A model generated the notes under the pieces. That model was not told where the DNA came from. It did no database searches and saw only the letters and a program-made list of their open reading frames with translations. Both the position numbers and the translations under genes were made by a program. This document shows positions 7,958 through 13,778 of a stretch of DNA of 13,778 nt, piece after piece. This stretch comes from CAZAQB01 sp964487155 (GTDB taxonomy: Bacteria > Pseudomonadota > Gammaproteobacteria > Nitrococcales > Nitrococcaceae). Numbering within the stretch: position 1 is the stretch's first letter; the number at the start of each line of letters is the position of its first letter. The DNA lies in contig CAZAQB010000091.1 of assembly GCA_964487155.1 (NCBI GenBank), positions 1-13,778 of the forward strand, given 5' to 3'.

Positions 7958-9302
7958 GAGAGTAGAGGGCGCCGACCCCATCGCCCTGTCGGCCCGGGAC
8001 GCTGCCTCGCGCATCGCCGAGGGGGCGCTCACGTCCAGCGAGCTGGTGGGCGCGTGTCTGGCGCACATCGACGCCCACGAAGAGCGCATCCAGGCCTGGG
8101 AGTACCTGGACCGGGAGCGGGCCCTGGCCGAAGCCGGCGAACGCGACCGGCGTCGGCGGGCGGGGCTGCCGCTGGGGCCTCTGCACGGCGTGCCCGTGGG
8201 GGTGAAGGACATCATCGACGTGGCCGGCATGCCCACCGGCAACGGCACGCCGCTTGACGCGGGCACCCGGCCCCCGGAGGAGTCCACCGTGGCCCGCCGG
8301 CTGCGCGACGCCGGGGCGGTGATTCTGGGCAAGACCGTGACCGCCGAGCTCGCCTACTACCACCCCGGCAAGACCCGCAACCCCCACGACCCGGAGCGCA
8401 CCCCGGGGGGATCCTCCAGCGGTTCTGCCGCCGCTGTGGCCGCGGGCATGGTGCCGCTGGCGGTGGGCAGCCAGACCAACGGCTCGGTGATCCGGCCGGC
8501 GTCGTTCTGCGGCGTGGTCGGGTTCAAGCCAAGCTTCGGGGCCATCTCCCGCCAGGGGGTGCTGACCCTGGCCCCCAGCCTGGACCAGGTGGGCATCTTC
8601 GCCCGCAATGTCGAGGATGCGGCCCTGGCCGAGGTGCTCATGGGCCCCGACGGGCGTGATCCCGACGCCATCCCGAGCCCGGGTCCCCTCACCGCCACCA
8701 TGATGGAGCCCCCACCCGTGGCGCCGGCCCTGGCCCTGGTGCGCACTGCGTTCTGGGAGCGGGCCGAGGTGGCCACCCAGGAGGCCTTCGGCGAACTGGA
8801 GGACGCCCTGGGAGAGAACATCGACCCGGTGGATCTGCCCGAGGCCTTCGGCCGGGCCCCCGGCTGGCTGGGCGCGATCATGGCCGCCGAGATGGCCCGC
8901 AATCTCGGCCACTACGTGGACCGGGCCCCGGAGCAGGTCAGCGGCAAGCTGCGCGAGCTGGTGGCCGACGGCCGGGCCATGAAGGCGCCCGACTACCTGG
9001 CGGCCCGCGACATGCGGGGCGTGCTCCGCGACGCCCTGCAACCTGTCTTCAAGCGCTTTGACGCCATCGTTACGCCGGCGGCCCCCGGAGAGGCCCCCGT
9101 GGGGCTCACCAGCACCGGCGACCCCATCTTCTGCAGCCTGTGGACGTTCTGCGGCCTGCCCGCCGTCACCCTGCCGCTGCTCACCGGCCCCAACGACTTG
9201 CCGGTGGGGGTGCAGCTGGTGGGCGCGCCGGGGCAGGACGCGCGGCTGCTGCGCACCGCGCGCGCCCTGGTGCGCCGCCTCACCGAGGAGGAATTCGGAT
9301 GA
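7947..9302 (+). CDS. Amidase-signature hydrolase, malonamidase E2-like
   Basis: This is a cytoplasmic amidase of 451 residues that hydrolyses a carboxamide to acid and ammonia. The Ser-cisSer-Lys triad can be placed: K87 in GVKDI, cis-Ser S156 in GGSSSGSAAAV, and nucleophile S180 in QTNGSVIRP. The spacings (69 and 24 residues) equal those I recall for Bradyrhizobium malonamidase E2 (K62, S131, S155). R183 lies three residues after the nucleophile, as does Arg158 of that enzyme, which binds the substrate carboxylate. An acidic amide such as malonamate or a similar mono-amide is therefore plausible. The GNGS form, with Asn in place of the usual Gly before the GS, is a small oddity. The ATG overlaps the end of the large permease gene by 11 bases and has no clear ribosome binding site, so it probably relies on coupled translation. 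Confidence 0.85.
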   Translation: MAAKRVEGADPIALSARDAASRIAEGALTSSELVGACLAHIDAHEERIQAWEYLDRERALAEAGERDRRRRAGLPLGPLHGVPVGVKDIIDVAGMPTGNGTPLDAGTRPPEESTVARRLRDAGAVILGKTVTAELAYYHPGKTRNPHDPERTPGGSSSGSAAAVAAGMVPLAVGSQTNGSVIRPASFCGVVGFKPSFGAISRQGVLTLAPSLDQVGIFARNVEDAALAEVLMGPDGRDPDAIPSPGPLTATMMEPPPVAPALALVRTAFWERAEVATQEAFGELEDALGENIDPVDLPEAFGRAPGWLGAIMAAEMARNLGHYVDRAPEQVSGKLRELVADGRAMKAPDYLAARDMRGVLRDALQPVFKRFDAIVTPAAPGEAPVGLTSTGDPIFCSLWTFCGLPAVTLPLLTGPNDLPVGVQLVGAPGQDARLLRTARALVRRLTEEEFG

Positions 9303-9487
9303 TCGAGAAAGTGCTCGCCATCGTCGCCCTGCTGGGGCTGATCGCATTCGCCATCGTGGTGCCCATCTTCGTGCCGGAGCCCGACCTGATCATCCTGACG
9401 GCGGGGGTCATTGTGCTGGCCACCTACGACTTCTGGCGGGAGCTGTTCACCGAGAAGGGAAGCGGCAAGTCCGACGGATCCTCCTGA
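9299..9487 (+). CDS. Small two-helix membrane protein coupled to the amidase
   Basis: This 62-residue protein starts at 9299, overlapping the amidase stop (ATGA), with a strong ribosome binding site GAGGAGGA at 9285-9292. It has two hydrophobic segments, about residues 5-25 and 30-44, separated by the short turn VPEPD, then a conserved-looking TYDFWRELF and a polar, Ser/Gly/Lys-rich tail. I do not recognise a named family. Position, strong translation signal and frame make it a real gene. It is the last gene of the TRAP-amidase operon, so a role in transport, in anchoring the amidase near the permease, or in stability of the complex is possible but unproven. Confidence 0.8.
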   Translation: MIEKVLAIVALLGLIAFAIVVPIFVPEPDLIILTAGVIVLATYDFWRELFTEKGSGKSDGSS

Positions 9488-9496
9488 CGGGGCCAG

Positions 9497-9519
9497 GCGG
9501 CGCGGCGTAGCCGCGCCGC
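9497..9519. terminator. GC-rich hairpin between convergent genes
   Basis: GCGGCGCGGC (9497-9506) and GCCGCGCCGC (9510-9519) form a perfect 10-bp stem with loop GTA. It lies in the 43-base gap between the converging small membrane protein gene and the dehydrogenase gene. It is a likely bidirectional transcript end, although neither side has a U-tract. Confidence 0.6.
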
Positions 9520-9530
9520 GCCCAGCCCGC

Positions 9531-10496
9531 TCACGCCACCCGATCCCCCGGCTCCCCTCCGGCGAAGAACGCATCCAGGTTGTCCAGGGCCCGGTAGCCC
9601 ATGGCGTCCCGGGTCTCCCGGGTGGCGCTGCCCAGATGAGGCAGCAGGAAAGTGTTCGGAAGCTCCGCGAAGCGCGGATCGATGTTCGGCTCGTTCTGGT
9701 AGACATCCAGCCCCGCCGCCGCCAGCCGGCCTGACCGCAGTGCGTCGATCAGCGCATCCTCGTCCACCACGTTGCCCCGGGCGGCGTTCACCAGAACGGC
9801 CCCATCCGGCAGCATGGCCAGCCGCCCGGCGTTGATCAGGTGGTGGGTGTCCTTAGAGGCCGGGCAGTGCAGGGCCAGGAAGTCGCACAGCGGCAGCATG
9901 GCCTCCAGATCCTCGTGGAAGTGGGCGCGCTGTTCCTGGTCGGCCGGGAGGCGCCGGCGGTTGTGGTAGTGCACCTCCATGTCGAAGCCGCGGGCCCGGC
10001 GGGCTGTAACCCGGCCCACCCGGCCCATGCCCACGATGCCGATGCGCTTGCCGGTGACCTGGGTGCCCAGCATGAAGGTGGGGCTCCAGGTGTTCCAGCC
10101 GCCGCTGCGCACCAGCCGCTCGCCCTCCGAGGCCCGCCGGGCGGCGCCCAGCAGCGCCAGCATGGTGATCTCGGCGGTGGCGTCCGCCAGCACGTCCGGG
10201 GTGTTGGTCACCACCAGCCCTTTCTGCCTGGCGGCATCCAGATCCACGTGGTCCACCCCCACCGAGAAGTTGGCCAGGATACGCACCCGGGCCGGCAGCC
10301 GCTCGATGACCGGGGCGGAGAAGTCCTCGGTGTGGCAGGCCAGCACCGCGTCTGCCTCCGCGGCCTTCGCCAGCAACTCGTCGGTGCCGTAGCGGCGGTC
10401 CTCGGGATTGAACAGCGGCTGGTAGTCCCGCTCCAGCCGCGCCTCCACGTTGGGCGGCAGGCGGCGTGTGACCAGGATGACGGGGCGCTCGTTCAT
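9531..10496 (-). CDS. D-2-hydroxyacid dehydrogenase (glyoxylate/hydroxypyruvate reductase type)
   Basis: This cytoplasmic oxidoreductase probably reduces glyoxylate or hydroxypyruvate, or oxidises D-glycerate. It has 321 residues, normal for the family. The nucleotide-binding motif is GMGRVG (156-161). The catalytic residues are R240 (NAARGN), E269 (QNEPN) and H287 (LPHLGSAT). After strand beta-2 the sequence is HNRRR (178-182) rather than an acidic residue, which favours NADPH over NADH. The ATG at 10494-10496 gives the expected N-terminus PVILVTRRLPP, but no strong ribosome binding site is visible before it. It converges on the TRAP-amidase operon and has its own promoter region. A shared pathway is possible, for example handling an oxo-acid, but only adjacency supports it. 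Confidence 0.88.
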   Translation of the reverse strand: MNERPVILVTRRLPPNVEARLERDYQPLFNPEDRRYGTDELLAKAAEADAVLACHTEDFSAPVIERLPARVRILANFSVGVDHVDLDAARQKGLVVTNTPDVLADATAEITMLALLGAARRASEGERLVRSGGWNTWSPTFMLGTQVTGKRIGIVGMGRVGRVTARRARGFDMEVHYHNRRRLPADQEQRAHFHEDLEAMLPLCDFLALHCPASKDTHHLINAGRLAMLPDGAVLVNAARGNVVDEDALIDALRSGRLAAAGLDVYQNEPNIDPRFAELPNTFLLPHLGSATRETRDAMGYRALDNLDAFFAGGEPGDRVA

Positions 10497-10584
10497 GGCA
10501 TCGGGCTCGGTTTCAGTTTCGATGTTCCCAGGCTAGCCCAGGCGGTACGGCCCTGCCGCGCGCTGTGCCGCGAAGGGTTTTCCC

Positions 10585-10615
10585 GTAGGCTGGATAGAGC
10601 GCAGCGCAATCCACC
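10585..10615 (+). repeat. GTAG-headed REP-like hairpin, copy E (degenerate)
   Basis: GTAG (10585-10588) is followed by GCTGGAT and, after a loop of AGAGCGCAGCGCA, by ATCCACC. The stem has five consecutive pairs (TGGAT/ATCCA), then a C-C mismatch and a G-C pair. The GAGC..CAGCG loop resembles copy B at 176-205. It lies 89 bases upstream of the dehydrogenase start. Confidence 0.5.
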
Positions 10616-10618
10616 ATC

Positions 10619-10649
10619 TGGTTGATCTGTTAATTGGTTGATCGGTTAA
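10619..10649. repeat. Direct repeat of a 15-bp AT-rich unit
   Basis: TGGTTGATCTGTTAA (10619-10633) and TGGTTGATCGGTTAA (10635-10649) differ at one base and have a 16-bp period. It directly follows hairpin copy E and is markedly AT-richer than its surroundings. It could be a regulator binding site for the dehydrogenase gene or part of the repeat element. Confidence 0.55.
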
Positions 10650-10709
10650 CTCGGCGGCGTCCCTGGGGCGCGGGGGCTGCCCTTCCGCTCGCGCCTGCGC
10701 CCAGCCATT

Positions 10710-10765
10710 GGCGCGGGTTCTCGCGCCCGCACGGTGAGCTACTTTTCTCGCCGGAGACAAGTAGC
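10710..10765. repeat. Compound hairpin repeat (GAGCTACTTTTC ... GTAGCCAAAAG type)
   Basis: The first hairpin is GGCGCG (10710-10715) / CGCGCC (10722-10727). The second pairs GCTACTT (10738-10744) with AAGTAGC (10759-10765), has one mismatch, then pairs TCTC with GAGA around the loop GCCG. The wording CTCGCGCCCGCACGGTGAG..TACTTTTC..AAGTAGCCAAAAG resembles a dispersed non-coding repeat I recall from several gammaproteobacterial genomes; that likeness is from memory. It lies 75 bases past the end of the yfjD-like gene on the opposite strand. Confidence 0.5.
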
Positions 10766-10839
10766 CAAAAGACGGTCACCACGATGACGCCCCCGCGGGG
10801 TGCCTTGCGCGCTTCGCCCCGCAGGCAACCCTCCCGGGC

Positions 10840-12108
10840 CTATGATCTGCGCCTTCTCCGCGGCATCACCTTTGCCATTCTTACCCGATTCCCCTGGGTG
10901 TGAACGATGGTCACGGGGTAGTCGTTCAGCAGCAGGCTGACGCCCGACTCCGGGATGGTTTCCAGGTGCTCCAGGATCAGACCGTTGAGAGTTTTGGGGC
11001 CGTCGGTGGGCAGGTTCCAGTGCAGCATTCGGTTCAGCTCCCGGACACTGGCGCTGCCCTCCACCATGAAGCTGCCGTCCTCCTGGGGGTGGACGTCCTG
11101 GATTGCGGCGCCGGGGTCGGTGGTGAACTCGCCGACGATCTCCTCCAGGATGTCCTCTAGCGTCGCCAGGCCCTTGATGTCGCCGTACTCGTCCACCACC
11201 AGGCCGATGCGCCGGCGCTTGGCCTGGAAGTTCAGCAGCTGCACGTTCAGCGGCGTGCCCTCGGGGATGAAGTAGGGGGGCTGCACCATGCCCTCCAGCT
11301 GTTCCCGGTCGAGTTTGCCAGCCATCAGCGAAGCGGTGACCCGGCGCATGTGGAGGATGCCCACCACATCGTCGATGCTGTCCCGGTAGACGGGGATCCG
11401 CGTGTACTGCGAACCGGTCAGCCGCTGCAGGATCTCGTCCCAGTCGTCCTGCAGGTCGATGCCCACCACCTCGTTGCGGGGCACCATGATGTCCTCCACC
11501 GTGGCCTTCTCCAGGTCCAGGATATTGAGCAGCATTTTCTGGTGGCGCCGGGGGATCATGGCGCCGGCCTCGTTCACCACGGTGCGCAGTTCTTCCCGGC
11601 TGAGGCTTGCCGTGCCGGTGTCGCGCACGTCGATGCCGGTGAGCCGCAGCAGCCCGTTGGCCAGGATGTTGACGCTCCACACCAGCGGGTAGAACGCGTA
11701 GAGCATGGGCAGCAACAGGTAGGAGACCGGGAACGCCAGGCGCTCCGGGTAGAGGGCGGCGAAGGTCTTGGGGGCCACCTCCGAGAAGATCAGGATGACC
11801 AGGGTGAGCAGCCCCGCGGCCACCGCGACGGCGCTCTCGCCCCCCAGCCGCAGGGCGATGAGCGTGGCCAGGGACGAGGCCGCCACGTTGACGAAGTTGT
11901 TGCCCAGCAGGATGACGCCGATGAGCCGGTCCGGGCGCTGCAGCAGCCGCTCGGCCAGGCGGGCGCCCCGGTGGCCGGAACCCGCCAGGTGGCGCAGCCG
12001 GTAGCGATTCAGGGTCATGAGGGCCGTCTCCGAGCTGGAGAAGAACCCGGAGGCCACCAGCAGCAGGCCCAGCAGCCCGAAATGGACGTATAGCGGCAGG
12101 TCGTTCAA
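10840..12108 (-). CDS. CNNM/CorC (HlyC/CorC) family transporter, YfjD/CorB-like
   Basis: This inner-membrane protein belongs to the family linked to magnesium or cobalt efflux. It has 422 residues (E. coli YfjD 428). An N-terminal DUF21/CNNM membrane domain spans residues 1-150, with SGFFSSSETALMTLN, GNNFVN and FSEVAPKT. A CBS pair follows about residues 205-325 (VEDIMVPRNE; GLVVDEYGDIKG), then a C-terminal CorC/HlyC domain and a basic MPRRRRRS tail. The start is a TTG at 12106-12108. It is chosen because alignment with the E. coli protein requires this first helix and no in-frame ATG precedes MTLNRYRL at residue 31. GGAGGG lies 11 bases upstream, rather far. It is downstream of the ypjD-like gene with a 70-base gap, probably one operon, matching the ffh-ypjD-yfjD order of E. 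coli. Confidence 0.93.
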   Translation of the reverse strand: MNDLPLYVHFGLLGLLLVASGFFSSSETALMTLNRYRLRHLAGSGHRGARLAERLLQRPDRLIGVILLGNNFVNVAASSLATLIALRLGGESAVAVAAGLLTLVILIFSEVAPKTFAALYPERLAFPVSYLLLPMLYAFYPLVWSVNILANGLLRLTGIDVRDTGTASLSREELRTVVNEAGAMIPRRHQKMLLNILDLEKATVEDIMVPRNEVVGIDLQDDWDEILQRLTGSQYTRIPVYRDSIDDVVGILHMRRVTASLMAGKLDREQLEGMVQPPYFIPEGTPLNVQLLNFQAKRRRIGLVVDEYGDIKGLATLEDILEEIVGEFTTDPGAAIQDVHPQEDGSFMVEGSASVRELNRMLHWNLPTDGPKTLNGLILEHLETIPESGVSLLLNDYPVTIVHTQGNRVRMAKVMPRRRRRS

Positions 12109-12178
12109 AGGGCGGTGGTCCCTCCCGTGGCCCGCGCGAGGGAAGGGGGCCGAAGGCGGCCCGCCTGCCCGCCGGCGG

Positions 12179-12985
12179 TCAGCGGCCCAGTACCAGCTCC
12201 AGGACGAACTTGCTGCCGAAGTACGCCAGCATCAGCATCACGAAGCCGCCCAGGGTCCAGCGGATGGCCGTGGGCCCCCGCCAGCCCCAGCGCCAGCGCC
12301 CCAGCAGCAGTATCCCGAACACCACCCAGGCCACCAGTGACAGAACCGTCTTGTGCACCAGATGCTGGGCGAAGATGTCCTCAAGGAAGATCACGCCGCT
12401 GGCCAGGGCCAGAGTGAGGCTGATGAAGCCCACCCAGAGCATCTGGAACAGCAGCGCCTCCATGGTCTGCAGGGGCGGCAGGATGCGGATGAAGCCGCCG
12501 GGCTGGCGGTGGCGCAGATGGTGGTCCTGCACGGCCAGCAGCAGCGCCTGCACGGCCCCCATGCTGAGGATGCTGTAGGCCACCACCGACAGCAGGATGT
12601 GGGCATCGACGGCCTGGCCGAGGGGTGCCGACTCGCGCACTGTCGCGCCCAGGGCAGGCGGGCCGAGCGCCGCCAGGCCGGTGATGGGCAGGATGATGAC
12701 GCCCAGGTTCTCCACCGGCTGGCGGGTCGCGGCGATCAGCAGCAGGAAAGCCATCAGCCAGGTGATCAGGGAGGCGGCGTTGAAGATGCCGAGATCGAGC
12801 CCATAGGGCCCCACCAGCACCTGGTAGAGGACCACGGCGTGCGCCAGCACAGCCACCGCTCCGACGCCGAGCCCAAGCCGGCGGCCACGCTCCAGCGGCA
12901 GCCGGCGTGCCAGGCGCAGTCCCAGCAGCGCGGCGGCAGCCAGGTACAGGCCCGTTGCAATCAGGGTGAGGAGCAGCTGAGTCAT
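12179..12985 (-). CDS. ypjD: CcsA/cytochrome c assembly-type inner-membrane protein, YpjD-like
   Basis: This is a polytopic membrane protein of 268 residues with about eight hydrophobic segments (E. coli YpjD about 263). It contains the CcsA-like pattern of conserved His residues between helices: AHAVVLYQ, DAHILLSVVAYSILSMGAVQ and QHLVHKTVLSLVAW, plus a Trp/Gly-rich WVGF loop. Relatives include haem-handling proteins of cytochrome c maturation, but the job of the YpjD branch is not settled and no cytochrome c maturation genes lie nearby. The start at 12985 (MTQLLLTLIA) is chosen because the first helix begins there. An ATG four codons upstream (12997) is equally possible, and neither has a strong ribosome binding site. 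The open frame continues upstream to 13090 without family-like sequence. It diverges from ffh across 144 bases. Confidence 0.85.
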   Translation of the reverse strand: MTQLLLTLIATGLYLAAAALLGLRLARRLPLERGRRLGLGVGAVAVLAHAVVLYQVLVGPYGLDLGIFNAASLITWLMAFLLLIAATRQPVENLGVIILPITGLAALGPPALGATVRESAPLGQAVDAHILLSVVAYSILSMGAVQALLLAVQDHHLRHRQPGGFIRILPPLQTMEALLFQMLWVGFISLTLALASGVIFLEDIFAQHLVHKTVLSLVAWVVFGILLLGRWRWGWRGPTAIRWTLGGFVMLMLAYFGSKFVLELVLGR

Positions 12986-13094
12986 CCGGTGGCGCATGCG
13001 GCGGGTCGTATCGCCCGGATCATCGCACAGTTGCCGCGGGCGAAAGAAGCGCAACGCCAGGGGCGACCGCTGCCGGTGGGCCCCGGGCATTAGT

Positions 13095-13100
13095 TATACT
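13095..13100 (+). promoter_or_regulatory. Candidate -10 box for ffh
   Basis: TATACT lies 29 bases before the ffh start codon, at a fitting distance for a short leader. The -35 region is weak: CTGCCG at 13070-13075 with a 19-base spacer is the best seen. Confidence 0.4.
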
Positions 13101-13129
13101 GCGCGCTCCGACAATGCCCATGGTGGATC

Positions 13130-13778
13130 ATGTTCGCGAGTCTTAGCGATCGTCTGGAGAGCATTTCCCGGCGCCTGCGGGGCACCGGCCGGCTGACCGA
13201 GGACAACATCCGCGACACCCTGCGGGACGTGCGCATGGCGTTGCTGGAGGCCGACGTCGCCCTGCCGGTGGTCAAGGAGTTGGTCGAGCACCTGCGCAGC
13301 CGGGCCCTGGGCGAGGAGGTGATGAAGAGCCTCACCCCCGGCCAGGCCTTCATCAAGGTGGTGCGTGACGAGCTGGTGCGCACCATGGGCGAGAGCAACG
13401 ACGCCCTGGACCTGAGCGCCCGGCCCCCGGCGGTGGTGATGGTGGCGGGGCTGCAGGGCTCCGGCAAGACCACCAGCGTCGCCAAGATGGCGCGCTGGCT
13501 GCGGGAGCGCCAGCGCAAGAAGGTGCTGGTGGTCAGCCTCGACGTCTACCGCCCCGCTGCCATCGACCAACTGCAGCGCCTCGCCGAGCAGGTGGGGGTG
13601 GACTGTGCGCCGACGAAGACCTCTGACGACCCGGTGGCCGCCGGGCGCCGGGCCCTGGAGCAGGCCCGCACCGGTTTTCATGACGTGCTGCTGGTGGACA
13701 CCGCCGGCCGGCTGCATGTGGACGCCCAGATGATGGACGAGGCCCGGCGCATCCATCAGGCCCTGGAGCCGGTGGAGA
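13130..13778 (+). CDS. ffh: Signal recognition particle GTPase Ffh (5' part, cut by window end)
   Basis: Ffh binds 4.5S RNA and directs ribosomes making inner-membrane proteins to the FtsY receptor. The visible 216 residues cover the N domain (MFASLSDRLES, then GRLTEDNIRDTLRDVRMALL, close to E. coli Ffh) and the first part of the GTPase domain. That part has the P-loop GLQGSGKTT near residue 104, DVYRPAA, and DTAGRL near residue 190. The methionine-rich M domain lies beyond the window. The ATG at 13130 is chosen by homology; GGTGGA just upstream is too close to be a good ribosome binding site. It diverges from the ypjD-like gene, conserving the E. coli neighbourhood. Confidence 0.96.
   Translation, partial: MFASLSDRLESISRRLRGTGRLTEDNIRDTLRDVRMALLEADVALPVVKELVEHLRSRALGEEVMKSLTPGQAFIKVVRDELVRTMGESNDALDLSARPPAVVMVAGLQGSGKTTSVAKMARWLRERQRKKVLVVSLDVYRPAAIDQLQRLAEQVGVDCAPTKTSDDPVAAGRRALEQARTGFHDVLLVDTAGRLHVDAQMMDEARRIHQALEPVE

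Larger units (their letters stand above)
10497..10839. other. 343-base repeat-rich spacer without a gene
   Basis: This stretch holds the upstream region of the dehydrogenase, a GTAG-headed hairpin (10585-10615), a 15-bp direct repeat (10619-10649), a cluster of GC hairpins (10710-10765), and nested inverted repeats close to the stop of the yfjD-like gene (GCGGGG 10795-10800 / CCCCGC 10817-10822; TGCCT 10801-10805 / AGGCA 10823-10827). The open frames crossing it have no family-like sequence and are not credible genes. It marks the border between the metabolic block and the conserved ffh neighbourhood. Confidence 0.6.

Noticed and set aside
6457..7965. 502-residue plus-strand frame overlapping the large permease
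   Set aside because: The His/Arg/Gly-rich translation lacks membrane helices, while the other frame is a clear DctM protein.
6512..8332. 606-residue open frame on the minus strand opposite the large permease and amidase
   Set aside because: It is rich in Arg, Gln, His and Asp with no domain-like pattern, and lies opposite two well-supported genes. It is a by-product of GC-rich codon use.
10634..10903. 89-residue open frame across the repeat-rich spacer
   Set aside because: The frame runs through the hairpin repeat and the antisense end of the yfjD-like gene, and has no ribosome binding site or recognisable sequence.
12986..13090. N-terminal extension of the ypjD-like protein
   Set aside because: The extra residues are Arg/Pro-rich and not membrane-like, and the family begins at the first hydrophobic helix at 12985.

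Overview
This window reads as chromosomal DNA of a high-GC gammaproteobacterium. The ffh / ypjD-like / yfjD-like block at the right end has the arrangement known from Escherichia coli. The lpxH and cysS genes at the left end belong to a neighbourhood that in E. coli and Pseudomonas also holds ppiB, and in Pseudomonas glnS. Base composition, the two-synthetase arrangement and the repeat types would suit a halophilic or sulfur-oxidising family such as Ectothiorhodospiraceae. That placement is a guess from gene content, not something the sequence proves.

Left part (1-4189): lpxH (minus strand, lipid A synthesis) diverges from gltX (glutamyl-tRNA synthetase), which is followed by cysS (cysteinyl-tRNA synthetase). 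The space between gltX and cysS is filled almost exactly by a ~307-bp non-coding element. It has short terminal inverted repeats and two internal hairpins headed by GTAG. The end of a second, related copy lies at the left window edge, just downstream of lpxH.

Middle part (4190-10496): a 462-base non-coding leader with several strong inverted repeats precedes a five-gene, mostly overlapping operon. The operon encodes a Tat-exported TRAP solute receptor, the small and large TRAP permeases, a Ser-cisSer-Lys amidase resembling malonamidase E2, and a 62-residue two-helix membrane protein. A strong stem-loop separates the receptor gene from the permease genes. A convergent D-2-hydroxyacid dehydrogenase (glyoxylate/hydroxypyruvate reductase type) follows after a GC-rich hairpin. 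My reading is that the operon imports a carboxylated amide, such as the mono-amide of a dicarboxylic acid, and hydrolyses it inside the cell. The substrate cannot be read from the sequence.

Right part (10497-13778): a 343-base repeat-rich spacer (a GTAG-headed hairpin, a 15-bp direct repeat and further hairpins) separates the metabolic block from a minus-strand pair, ypjD-like (CcsA-type membrane protein) then yfjD/corB-like (CNNM/CorC transporter). The pair diverges from ffh, the signal recognition particle GTPase, which runs off the window.

All large genes belong to known families, and I found no clear phage, CRISPR, defence or toxin system. The least explained items are the terminal-inverted-repeat element, the family of GTAG-headed hairpins whose stems change in a compensatory way, the structured leader before the TRAP operon, and the small membrane protein coupled to the amidase.
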